NCBI GenBank assembly: GCA_024639445.1
Contig: JAHEIJ010000122.1
Coordinates: 1 to 6,708 of the forward strand
Reading direction: 5' to 3'
DNA: 6,708 nt
Origin: Gammaproteobacteria bacterium
GTDB lineage: Bacteria; Pseudomonadota; Gammaproteobacteria; UBA6429; Thiohalophilaceae
The stretch's first letter is position 1. Each line of letters starts with the position of its first letter. The position numbers and the translations under genes are program-made. Under the pieces are notes generated by a model, which made no database searches, was not told where the DNA came from, and was given only the letters and a program-made list of their open reading frames with translations. Shown piece by piece: positions 1 to 5,608 of this stretch.

Positions 1-1204
1 TCACAGTATCCAGTGCATGGGCGAGATGTTGCACTTGCTGATGATGCTGACCCAGGTGTTGACGCAGTGCAGCCTGCAGGCGCCGGTCCAGATTTTGATT
101 CTGGAGCCGGTACTGGGCCAGGCGTTGCAGGGGTGAGAATTTTTGCAGGCGTTGCTGCAACATGTTTATTTCGGCCCCCCGGTGGCGCAGGCCGTGTTGC
201 ATGGCCTGGCTGCGGCGCAGTTCCAGTTCATCCAGGCGTTGCAGCCGCTCTTCCACTCGTCGGCCGGGATGAGGCAGTCGCGAAGACAAATAACGCAGTT
301 GCTGCCGCCGGCTTTCAAGACTTCGCACCACGGTGCGCTGTAACCGGGTTTGCAATTGCTGCAGGCGCAGGTGCCATTCCTGTTGATCGGGGGAGACCAG
401 TTCCGCCGCGGCCGTGGGAGTCGGCGCTCGCTGGTCGGCCACAAAGTCCGCAATGGTGATATCCACCTCGTGGCCAATACCGGTGACGATCGGAAGCGGA
501 CAATCAAACATGGCGCGCGCCACGACTTCTTCATTGAAGGCCCACAGGTCTTCGAGTGATCCGCCGCCCCGTGCCAGTAACAATACATCGCACTCGGCGC
601 GTTCGCCTGCCAGGTTAATCATACGCGCAATTTCGCCCCCGGCCTCGGCGCCCTGCACCGGGACCGGATAGACAATCACCGGAATACCGGGAAAGCGGCG
701 CTTCAGGGTCGTCAGAATATCTCGAATGGCGGCCCCGGTCGGCGAGGTGATCACGCCGATGCGGCGCGGTAAAGCAGGGATAGGTTGCTTGTGAGCCACA
801 TCAAACAGCCCGGCGGTCTCGAGCCTGGCTTTCAAGGCTTCAAATGCCCGGCGCAGGGCACCGTCACCGGCATCTTCCATGTGTTCGATGATGAGTTGGT
901 ACTCACCCCGTGCCTCATACAAGCCTATACGCGCCCGCACCAGCACCTGCATGCCGTTCTCCGGTTTGCCTTTGACCAGCATGTTGCGGTTACGGAACAT
1001 GGCGCAGCGTACCTGCGCGACTTCATCCTTGAGGGAAAAATACCAGTGGCCGGAACCGGGCCTCGCCAGGTTGGACAGTTCCCCCTCGAGCCAGATCAGC
1101 GGAAAGCTGCCTTCCAGCAGGGTGCGCACTTCGCGGTTCAGGCGGCTGACGGTGTAGATATCCCGTTCGGTCGCTATATTGTCCGGATCAAATTCGTCTG
1201 ACAT
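1..1204 (-). CDS. xseA: Exodeoxyribonuclease VII large subunit (3' end cut by window edge)
   Basis: Large subunit of ExoVII, a cytoplasmic nuclease that degrades single-stranded DNA from either end together with several copies of the small subunit XseB. The reading frame is open from the ATG at 1204 to base 2, giving 401 codons; E. coli XseA has 456, so about 50 residues lie outside the window. Residues ~17-110 form the N-terminal OB-fold (IYTVSRLN, GELSNLARPGSGHWYFSLKD, QVRCAMF). The nuclease domain follows, with GVITSPTGAAIRDIL, ARGGGSLEDLWAFNEE and GIGHEVDITIADFVADQRAP. D162, R212, H245 and D248 match the proposed active-site residues D155, R205, H238 and D241 of E. coli with a constant offset of seven. 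Residues ~270-400 are rich in Gln, Leu and Arg, the long coiled-coil region that binds XseB. The start is supported by the N-terminal match, but no ribosome binding site stands in front of it (see promoter). xseB is not in the window. Identification is firm. Confidence 0.97.
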   Translation of the reverse strand, partial: MSDEFDPDNIATERDIYTVSRLNREVRTLLEGSFPLIWLEGELSNLARPGSGHWYFSLKDEVAQVRCAMFRNRNMLVKGKPENGMQVLVRARIGLYEARGEYQLIIEHMEDAGDGALRRAFEALKARLETAGLFDVAHKQPIPALPRRIGVITSPTGAAIRDILTTLKRRFPGIPVIVYPVPVQGAEAGGEIARMINLAGERAECDVLLLARGGGSLEDLWAFNEEVVARAMFDCPLPIVTGIGHEVDITIADFVADQRAPTPTAAAELVSPDQQEWHLRLQQLQTRLQRTVVRSLESRRQQLRYLSSRLPHPGRRVEERLQRLDELELRRSQAMQHGLRHRGAEINMLQQRLQKFSPLQRLAQYRLQNQNLDRRLQAALRQHLGQHHQQVQHLAHALDTV

Positions 1205-1210
1205 GCTGCG

Positions 1211-1239
1211 ATAATAGCCTTTTGCGTGAAAGCTGTGAA
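1211..1239 (-). promoter_or_regulatory. Candidate sigma-70 promoter of xseA
   Basis: Read on the minus strand, TTCACA (1239-1234, 5 of 6 matches to TTGACA) is followed after exactly 17 bases by TATTAT (1216-1211, 5 of 6 matches to TATAAT). Six bases then separate the -10 box from the xseA ATG at 1204. The usual -10 to +1 distance places the transcript start at or within a base or two of that ATG, so the mRNA from this promoter would be leaderless. The only purine-rich stretch upstream (AAAAGG) overlaps the promoter and is 13 bases from the ATG, too far for a normal Shine-Dalgarno site. Confidence 0.5.
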
Positions 1240-1250
1240 ATGAGGGACAT

Positions 1251-1280
1251 AAAAAAGGCCGGGTTAAACCCGGCCTTTTT
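1251..1280 (-). terminator. Rho-independent terminator of the lipoprotein gene, possibly bidirectional
   Basis: A perfect 8-bp stem (1257-1264 with 1268-1275, GGCCGGGT/ACCCGGCC) closes a 3-base TAA loop. It is flanked by six A on the left (1251-1256) and five T on the right (1276-1280). It lies 21 bases past the stop codon of the minus-strand lipoprotein gene, where the left A run is read as a U tract. It should keep lipoprotein transcripts out of xseA, which then needs its own promoter. The symmetrical flanks would allow termination in either direction, but no plus-strand gene precedes it. Confidence 0.88.
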
Positions 1281-1300
1281 ATCATGTTCAGTACGAATGT

Positions 1301-1603
1301 TTAGAAGCGCGGTCCGGCATTCTTTTGTTCTTCATACTGTTGCTGTGCAAGCATGCCCTGTGTTTTGGCCTTGTTGGCCAGCTTCACCGCGGAGGCATAA
1401 TCTTCTTTTTTCATGGCTTCTTCGGCTTTCTTGATGATCTTGCCCGTATCGCGCCATTCATAGTTTACTTTCTTGGCCTTGGCGGTTTCCTGCTTGGCCA
1501 TATCAATGGCGGCCATGGCATCTTCTTTCGTGGCGCTTGGAGCCGTGGCGCAGGCGCCCAGCATCAGGGTAGCAGCGGCAGCTATCAATGCGATCTTCTT
1601 CAT
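1301..1603 (-). CDS. Small outer-membrane-type lipoprotein, SoxXA-binding-protein-like
   Basis: A 100-residue predicted lipoprotein. Residues 1-17 are a signal peptide (MKK then an Ala/Leu-rich core) ending in the lipobox LGAC, with Cys18 as the lipidated residue. Ala at +2 predicts sorting to the outer membrane. The mature part is short, charged and probably all helical, with Lys/Ala-rich repeats and the stretches YEWRDTGKIIKKAEEAMKK and YASAVKLANKAK. From memory this resembles proteins annotated as SoxXA-binding protein (SAXB/SoxK) and the broader DUF4398-like helical lipoproteins. I cannot separate these without a search, and no sox gene is in view. The start is well set by GGAGG (1613-1609), five bases before the ATG. 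The gene stands alone between divergent guaB and a terminator, so it is probably monocistronic. Gene and lipoprotein status are firm; function is uncertain. Confidence 0.85.
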   Translation of the reverse strand: MKKIALIAAAATLMLGACATAPSATKEDAMAAIDMAKQETAKAKKVNYEWRDTGKIIKKAEEAMKKEDYASAVKLANKAKTQGMLAQQQYEEQKNAGPRF

Positions 1604-1757
1604 CTAATCCTCCAGGGAATGTCGCTAATTAGTTTTTGTGGTGTAACTATTCACCTGATCATAGTCAGGCAATTGTTGTTTTCTTTTTCGGGCCTGCTTC
1701 TGAATGCGGGCGCACCCAGGCGGCCAGTCGGAACATTATGCGGTTTGCCGGCGGGGT

Positions 1758-1773
1758 TGGCAACCGTTTCGCC
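1758..1773 (+). promoter_or_regulatory. Possible degenerate PurR-type operator upstream of guaB
   Basis: The 16-base site TGGCAACCGTTTCGCC matches 8 of the 11 fixed positions of the enterobacterial PurR consensus ANGCAANCGNTTNCNT: the GCAA, CG and TT cores are present, while the outer A and the right-hand C and T are missing. Its right edge is 17 bases upstream of the guaB -35 box. guaB is a known PurR target in E. coli. The match is poor on one half-site and may be chance in GC-rich DNA. Confidence 0.22.
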
Positions 1774-1790
1774 GGGGCGTGAGTCGACCA

Positions 1791-1819
1791 TTTACCCGCC
1801 TATTAAAACTCTTTATAAT
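1791..1819 (+). promoter_or_regulatory. Candidate sigma-70 promoter of guaB
   Basis: A perfect TATAAT box (1814-1819) follows TTTACC (1791-1796, 4 of 6 matches to TTGACA) at the optimal 17-base spacing. Transcription would begin near 1826, leaving a leader of about 27 bases before the guaB ATG. The leader has no recognisable Shine-Dalgarno sequence. Confidence 0.65.
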
Positions 1820-1852
1820 TCGCCGATTTACCCCAACTCCGGTACCCACAAC

Positions 1853-3316
1853 ATGCTGCGAATCGCCCAAGAAGCCCTCACTTTTGATGATGTTCTCCTG
1901 GTTCCCGCCCACTCTATCGTCCTGCCCAAGGAGGTGGAGCTGAATACCCGCCTTACCCGTGAGATCGAGCTCACCATCCCTCTGGTCTCGGCGGCCATGG
2001 ATACCGTCACCGAGGCGCGCCTGGCCATTGCCATGGCGCAGGAAGGCGGCATAGGGATCATCCACAAGAATATGGATTACCAGATCCAGGCCGAGCATGT
2101 GCGTACCGTGAAGAAATTCGAGAGCGGCGTCATCAAGGACCCGACCACCGTGACCCCGGATACCAGTATTCGGGACGTGCTGGAACTGACCCACGCCCAG
2201 AACATCTCCGGGGTGCCGGTGGTGGAGGGCGGCGAATTGGTGGGGATCGTCACCAGCCGAGATCTGCGCTTTGAGACCAAATATGACAGCCCGGTGTCCC
2301 GCATCATGACCCCGAAGGAGCGCCTGGTGACGGTGCAGGAAGGGGCCGAGCGGGACGAAATCCTCAGCTTGCTGCATGAACACCGCATCGAAAAGGTGTT
2401 GGTGGTGGATGACAAGTTTCAGCTGCGCGGCCTGGTGACCGTCAAGGATATCCAGAAAGCCAGTGAAAACCCGAATGCCAGCAAGGACGAGCAAGGCCGG
2501 TTGCGGGTCGGTGCGGCCGTGGGCGTCGGCGCCGGCACCGAGGAACGGGTGCATGCACTGGCCGAGGCCGGGGTTGACGTGGTGGTGGTGGACACCGCCC
2601 ACGGTCATTCCCAGGGGGTGCTGGACCGGGTCGCCTGGGTGAAAAAGCACTATCCCCAGGTACAGGTTATCGGCGGCAACATTGCTACTGCCGAGGCCGC
2701 CAGGGCGCTGGCCGATGCCGGGGCCGATGCGGTCAAGGTCGGTATCGGGCCGGGTTCCATCTGCACCACCCGCATTGTCTCCGGGGTGGGCGTACCGCAG
2801 ATTTCCGCCGTGGCCAACGTGGCCGAGGCGCTGGAGGGCACCGGCATCCCGCTGATCGCCGATGGCGGCATTCGTTATTCCGGGGACATCTCCAAGGCCC
2901 TGGTGGCCGGGGCCCATACCATTATGATTGGCTCCATGTTTGCCGGTACCGAGGAATCGCCGGGCGAGGTGGAACTGTTCCAGGGCCGTTCCTACAAATC
3001 CTATCGCGGCATGGGTTCGCTGGGCGCTATGACCAGCCGCCACGGCTCCTCGGATCGCTATTTCCAGGAAGGCTCCGAGGCCGACAAGCTGGTGCCGGAA
3101 GGCATCGAAGGCCGGGTGCCCTTCAAGGGTTCGCTGGTACCGGTCATCAACCAGTTGCTGGGCGGGATTCGTTCCAGCATGGGCTACACCGGCTGCAAGA
3201 ACATTGAAGAGATGCGCACCAAACCGGAATTCGTACGGGTCACCAACGCCGGCATGGCGGAAAGCCATGTGCACGACGTGCAGATCACCAAGGAAGCACC
3301 CAACTACCGCGTATAA
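1853..3316 (+). CDS. guaB: Inosine-5'-monophosphate dehydrogenase
   Basis: Oxidises IMP to XMP with NAD+, the rate-limiting step of guanine nucleotide synthesis, as a cytoplasmic tetramer. The product has 487 residues; E. coli GuaB has 488. The N-terminus MLRIAQEALTFDDVLLVPAH is nearly identical to E. coli, which fixes the start even though the frame stays open upstream and no Shine-Dalgarno site is visible. Residues ~95-210 are the two CBS regulatory domains, ending near VVDDKFQLRGLVTVKDIQKA. The catalytic loop GIGPGSICTTR carries the nucleophile Cys304; IADGGIRYSGD binds the IMP phosphate; and the flap SSDRYFQ carries R402 and Y403. The flap segment is two residues longer than in E. coli (AMTSRHGSS versus AMSKGSS), as also in Pseudomonas-type enzymes. 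The C-terminal SHVHDVQITKEAPNYRV is canonical. A strong terminator follows immediately, and guaA is not downstream. Confidence 0.99.
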   Translation: MLRIAQEALTFDDVLLVPAHSIVLPKEVELNTRLTREIELTIPLVSAAMDTVTEARLAIAMAQEGGIGIIHKNMDYQIQAEHVRTVKKFESGVIKDPTTVTPDTSIRDVLELTHAQNISGVPVVEGGELVGIVTSRDLRFETKYDSPVSRIMTPKERLVTVQEGAERDEILSLLHEHRIEKVLVVDDKFQLRGLVTVKDIQKASENPNASKDEQGRLRVGAAVGVGAGTEERVHALAEAGVDVVVVDTAHGHSQGVLDRVAWVKKHYPQVQVIGGNIATAEAARALADAGADAVKVGIGPGSICTTRIVSGVGVPQISAVANVAEALEGTGIPLIADGGIRYSGDISKALVAGAHTIMIGSMFAGTEESPGEVELFQGRSYKSYRGMGSLGAMTSRHGSSDRYFQEGSEADKLVPEGIEGRVPFKGSLVPVINQLLGGIRSSMGYTGCKNIEEMRTKPEFVRVTNAGMAESHVHDVQITKEAPNYRV

Positions 3317-3341
3317 ACTCAAATAAATAGTCACTAAATAT

Positions 3342-3375
3342 AAAGCCCCGGTCTGGTCACAGGCCGGGGCTTTTT
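3342..3375 (+). terminator. Rho-independent terminator after guaB
   Basis: A 14-bp stem (3342-3355 with 3360-3373) with a single T-G wobble closes a 4-base GTCA loop. The GC-rich core is GCCCCGG/CCGGGGC, and a T run covers 3371-3375. It begins 25 bases after the guaB stop codon. It separates guaB from the antiporter operon, so the two are separate transcription units. Confidence 0.93.
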
Positions 3376-3395
3376 GTATAAAGGGATGAGGAATT

Positions 3396-3430
3396 TTTAT
3401 CAAACACCATCCGGGAAGGGTGGTGATAAA
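3396..3430. repeat. Imperfect inverted repeat (bulged hairpin)
   Basis: TTTATC (3396-3401) pairs with GATAAA (3425-3430), and ACCATCC (3406-3412) pairs with GGGTGGT (3418-3424) through one T-G wobble. This gives 13 pairs with a 4-base bulge (3402-3405) and a 5-base loop. No T run follows on either strand, so it is not an obvious terminator. It lies between the guaB terminator and the candidate promoter of the antiporter operon. It could be a protein-binding site, or a leader structure if transcription starts further upstream. Confidence 0.45.
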
Positions 3431-3469
3431 GACAAGGGGGAACTACTAGACCGAACCTCTTTCATAAAA

Positions 3470-3495
3470 ATTGTCAGATTGTATTGAATGACAAT
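3470..3495. repeat. 7-bp inverted repeat overlapping the antiporter promoter, candidate operator
   Basis: ATTGTCA (3470-3476) and TGACAAT (3489-3495) are perfect inverted copies separated by 12 bases, 19 bases centre to centre, close to two helical turns. The left arm contains the candidate -35 box and the right arm touches the -10 box. A dimeric regulator bound here would cover the promoter. Confidence 0.4.
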
Positions 3496-3500
3496 AGTAT
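3471..3500 (+). promoter_or_regulatory. Candidate promoter of the antiporter operon
   Basis: TTGTCA (3471-3476, 5 of 6 matches to TTGACA) is followed after 18 bases by TAGTAT (3495-3500, 4 of 6 matches to TATAAT). An alternative -10, TATAAA (3502-3507), has only the weak TTGTAT (3479-3484) at 17 bases upstream. Either would start transcription about 30-40 bases before mnhE. Confidence 0.4.
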
Positions 3501-3545
3501 TTATAAATGTTGGGGATGTTTATTCTCTCTCCGAGGTTATGCCGA

Positions 3546-4070
3546 ATGGAAAGAATCAAAGTAAGCGCCAGCTGGGCTACCAATTTATACCGTGGGGTGC
3601 TGTTTGTTCTCATTTGGTGGGTTCTCACCGATGGAGTTGCCTCCTCCTGGTGGATTGGGGTGTTGGCAGTGGTACTGGCAGTAACTGCCAGTAGGACATT
3701 GGTCCCTCCAGCAGCTTTTCTCTGGTTCGAACTATTGAAATTCGTGCCTTTTTTCCTTTGGCACTCCTTGCTTGGTGGCGCGGATGTAGCCCGGCGTGTC
3801 TTTCAGCCGAAGATGCCCATTGCTCCTGACCTTATTGAATATCCGCTGCGGTTACCGCCGGGTTTATCGCGGGTGATTATGAGCAATACCGTCAGTTTAC
3901 TGCCGGGTACCTTGATTACTGAACTTGACCGGAATGTCTTAAAAGTTCATCTGCTGAACAGAAACAAAGATTCATTCGCAGAACTTGAAGCGGTGGAAGA
4001 AAGGATAGCCAGGCTGTCCGGTATTTCCCTAAGTGCACCGCGAGGAGGTGAAGAAAGTGCAGCGATTTAA
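3546..4070 (+). CDS. mnhE: Na+/H+ antiporter subunit E (MnhE/MrpE; MbhA-type)
   Basis: A 174-residue membrane subunit of a multisubunit Na+(K+)/H+ antiporter. Two hydrophobic stretches lie at ~15-47 (VLFVLIWWVL and WWIGVLAVVLAV), another at ~56-75 (FLWFELLKFVPFFLWHSLLG), followed by a cytoplasmic tail. The tail carries the family signature IMSNTVSLLPGTLITELDRN followed by LKVHLLN, as expected for MnhE, where a conserved N/S-x-T/L-PGT element follows the last helix. The length is slightly above the usual ~160. I chose the ATG at 3546 because GAGGT (3533-3537) lies eight bases upstream; an in-frame ATG at 3507 would add 13 non-conserved residues with no such site. The 3' end overlaps the next gene by 14 bases, so translation is probably coupled. 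It is the first gene of the operon. Confidence 0.93.
   Translation: MERIKVSASWATNLYRGVLFVLIWWVLTDGVASSWWIGVLAVVLAVTASRTLVPPAAFLWFELLKFVPFFLWHSLLGGADVARRVFQPKMPIAPDLIEYPLRLPPGLSRVIMSNTVSLLPGTLITELDRNVLKVHLLNRNKDSFAELEAVEERIARLSGISLSAPRGGEESAAI
4043..4048 (+). promoter_or_regulatory. Strong ribosome binding site fixing the uspE-like start
   Basis: AGGAGG at 4043-4048, inside the last codons of mnhE, is eight bases before the GTG at 4057. In-frame GTG codons at 4033 and 4048 lie upstream of or within the site and are disfavoured. Confidence 0.8.
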
Positions 4071-5037
4071 GAATATCCTTTACGTGGTGCAAAACACGGA
4101 GGCATGCAAACCTTCCCTGGAGCGCGCTGTAACGCTGGCAGAGAACAATCAGGCCAGGCTGACGGTGGTCGATGTGGTCAATCGCATCACTGCCGGTATT
4201 GGGATGCCTGAAGGTGGTCCTATTTTTGCCGAGCTGCAGGCCGCGATGGTGAGTGAGCATGGCCGTAGACTGGAGAGCCTGATCGATCCATATTTAAAAC
4301 GGGTCGAGATCAAAACCAGGGTGTTAATAGGTGTGCCTTTTCTGGAGATCATCCGCGAGGTGATGCGCAACGGACACGACCTGGTAATCAAAATCCCCGA
4401 AAGCCACAACTGGCTCGGACAGTTATTCGGCAGTGATGATATGCACCTGTTACGCAAATGCCCTTGCCCGGTCTGGCTTATCAAAGCAGGGGTAACGACG
4501 AGCTATCGAAGCATCCTCGCCACGGTTGATGTGAATGATGCATATCCTCCAGCGAAGCTGACATCACAACGCGCACTCAATCAGCAGATACTTGAAATGG
4601 CTGTGTCATTGGCGCTATCCGACTCAGCCGAGCTGCATATCATGCATGCCTGGGAGTCGATTGGTGAAAGCGCCATGCGCGGCGTTTTCTTGAGCACATC
4701 TGAGGAGGAAATCATTGCTTATGTCGAACAAGTGAGAGAAAGGCATGCGGTCGCATTAGATGCGCTGCTGCATGAACTGACCAGCAAGCTGGGAAACAAT
4801 ACCCTGGATTATATCAAACCCCGAACGCATCTGGTAAAAGGCTCCCCTCGAAGAGAGATCCCGGCGTTTGCCAGGCAAATTGAAGCCGATCTTGTAGTTA
4901 TGGGAACGGTTGCCCGCACTGGTGTTCCCGGCTTCATTATTGGCAATACAGCGGAAACCATCCTGAACCAGATCGATTGTTCCGTACTGGCGGTCAAGCC
5001 ACCCGGCTTTCAAACACCCGTTAGCGTGGAGGATTGA
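4057..5037 (+). CDS. uspE: UspE-like tandem universal stress protein
   Basis: A 326-residue soluble protein with two Usp folds, starting at a GTG. Domain 1 (~3-145) begins FKNILYVVQN and ends with HDLVIKIPESHNWLG and DDMHLLRKCPCPVWLIK, close to the matching segment of E. coli UspE. Domain 2 (~152-315) begins SYRSILATVDVN and ends with VVMGTVARTG, IIGNTAETILNQIDCSVLAVKP and GFQTPVSVED, again UspE-like in length (316 in E. coli) and order. The nucleotide loop of domain 2 reads G283-x-x-A286-x9-G296-N-T. The second glycine of the usual GxxG motif is Ala, and domain 1 lacks the motif, so ATP binding is doubtful. E. coli uspE is near fnr, not in an antiporter operon; here the gene overlaps mnhE and ends six bases before mnhF. 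A role as regulator or stabiliser of the antiporter is inference, with the Usp protein TeaD of the Halomonas TeaABC transporter as a precedent. Confidence 0.9.
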   Translation: MQRFKNILYVVQNTEACKPSLERAVTLAENNQARLTVVDVVNRITAGIGMPEGGPIFAELQAAMVSEHGRRLESLIDPYLKRVEIKTRVLIGVPFLEIIREVMRNGHDLVIKIPESHNWLGQLFGSDDMHLLRKCPCPVWLIKAGVTTSYRSILATVDVNDAYPPAKLTSQRALNQQILEMAVSLALSDSAELHIMHAWESIGESAMRGVFLSTSEEEIIAYVEQVRERHAVALDALLHELTSKLGNNTLDYIKPRTHLVKGSPRREIPAFARQIEADLVVMGTVARTGVPGFIIGNTAETILNQIDCSVLAVKPPGFQTPVSVED

Positions 5038-5043
5038 ACTGAC

Positions 5044-5322
5044 ATGGAGACACTCTATCTCACAATGGCACTATTTCTGCTGTTGAACCTCATCGCCGGT
5101 ATGTGGCGCGTGCTGCGTGGTCCGACTGCGGCTGACCGCATGTTGGCCACACAGTTATTCGGCACCACCGCAGTGGCAATCCTGTTACTGCTGGCACAGG
5201 CCGATGACAATCCCGCCTTGCGTGATGTGGCTTTGGTATTTGCCATCTTGGCGGCCGTGACAGCGGTAGCTTTCGTACGCCGTGCCTGGTCAGCATCGGA
5301 AACAGAAGATGATCCTGCTTGA
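5044..5322 (+). CDS. mnhF: Na+/H+ antiporter subunit F (MnhF/MrpF; MbhB-type)
   Basis: A 92-residue membrane subunit with three predicted helices (~4-22, ~36-52, ~60-79). The family signature RVLRGPTAADRMLATQLFGT (residues 22-41) holds the conserved Gly-Pro-Thr and Asp31-Arg32 at the entry of helix 2, and DVALVFAILAAVTAVAFV forms helix 3. The length is typical for the family. The start ATG at 5044 follows GGAGG (5028-5032) by 11 bases, and the gene begins six bases after the uspE-like stop. The last 14 bases overlap mnhG, so the two are likely translationally coupled. In known complexes F packs with E and G beside the ion-translocating subunits. Confidence 0.93.
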   Translation: METLYLTMALFLLLNLIAGMWRVLRGPTAADRMLATQLFGTTAVAILLLLAQADDNPALRDVALVFAILAAVTAVAFVRRAWSASETEDDPA

Positions 5323-5608
5323 TTATCTTTCCATCGCGCTGTTAATCGCAGGGGCTTTTTTCTTTTTGGCTGGAACTTTGGGTCTGCTTCGCTTTCCAGA
5401 TGTCTACACTCGTCTGCATGCATTAACCAAAGCCGATAATGTCGGCCTGGGGCTGATCGTGGCGGGATTGGCTGTGCAGTCGGATAGCTGGGCAGATGCA
5501 GGCAGGCTGGTGATTATTTGGTTGCTGGTTCTGCTCGCCGGAGCCAGCGTGGCCAATTTAATCGCCAGCGGGGCATTACGTCGGGGGATTCGCATGTGGA
5601 AACAATGA
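5309..5608 (+). CDS. mnhG: Na+/H+ antiporter subunit G (MnhG/MrpG; MbhC-type)
   Basis: A 99-residue membrane subunit with three predicted helices (~7-27, ~44-62, ~66-88). The diagnostic PhaG/MnhG/YufB signature is present between helices 1 and 2: TLGLLRFPDVYTRLHALTKA (residues 23-42), followed by DNVG. The start at 5309 overlaps mnhF by 14 bases; GGAA (5298-5301) seven bases upstream is a weak binding site. An in-frame ATG at 5282 would add a hydrophilic stretch (MPGQHRKQK) ahead of helix 1 and overlap mnhF further, so it is less likely. The stop TGA overlaps the next ATG as ATGA (5605-5608). Confidence 0.93.
   Translation: MILLDYLSIALLIAGAFFFLAGTLGLLRFPDVYTRLHALTKADNVGLGLIVAGLAVQSDSWADAGRLVIIWLLVLLAGASVANLIASGALRRGIRMWKQ

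Larger units (their letters stand above)
1604..1852. other. Divergent intergenic region between the lipoprotein gene and guaB
   Basis: These 249 bases carry no convincing gene. On the minus strand a TATGAT box (1663-1658, 5 of 6 matches) could be a -10 for the lipoprotein, giving a leader of roughly 50 bases, but I see no good -35 partner. It lies inside a short inverted repeat, CCTGA-N6-TCAGG (1654-1669). On the plus strand an imperfect hairpin (1741-1766) and a partial PurR-like site (1758-1773) precede the guaB promoter. Confidence 0.5.

Noticed and set aside
13..459. 148-codon plus-strand ORF opposite xseA, and similar overlapping frames up to 1201
   Set aside because: All are shadows of xseA, whose catalytic motifs are intact on the minus strand.
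1651..1676. Promoter for the lipoprotein gene built from TTGCCT and TAGTTA on the minus strand
   Set aside because: The spacing is 17 bases but the -10 match is only 2 of 6. The nearby TATGAT lacks a -35. I could not settle on one promoter.
1325..1852. Plus-strand in-frame extension upstream of guaB
   Set aside because: It runs antisense through the lipoprotein gene and across the guaB promoter. The conserved GuaB N-terminus begins at 1853.
1736..3403. 555-codon ORF on the minus strand opposite guaB
   Set aside because: It is the complement of a GC-rich, strongly biased gene. Its sequence is low-complexity His/Gly-rich with no recognisable domain, and guaB itself is certain.
3446..3694. Small ORFs on both strands over the antiporter promoter and the mnhE start
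   Set aside because: They overlap mnhE out of frame, lack good binding sites and show no recognisable motif.
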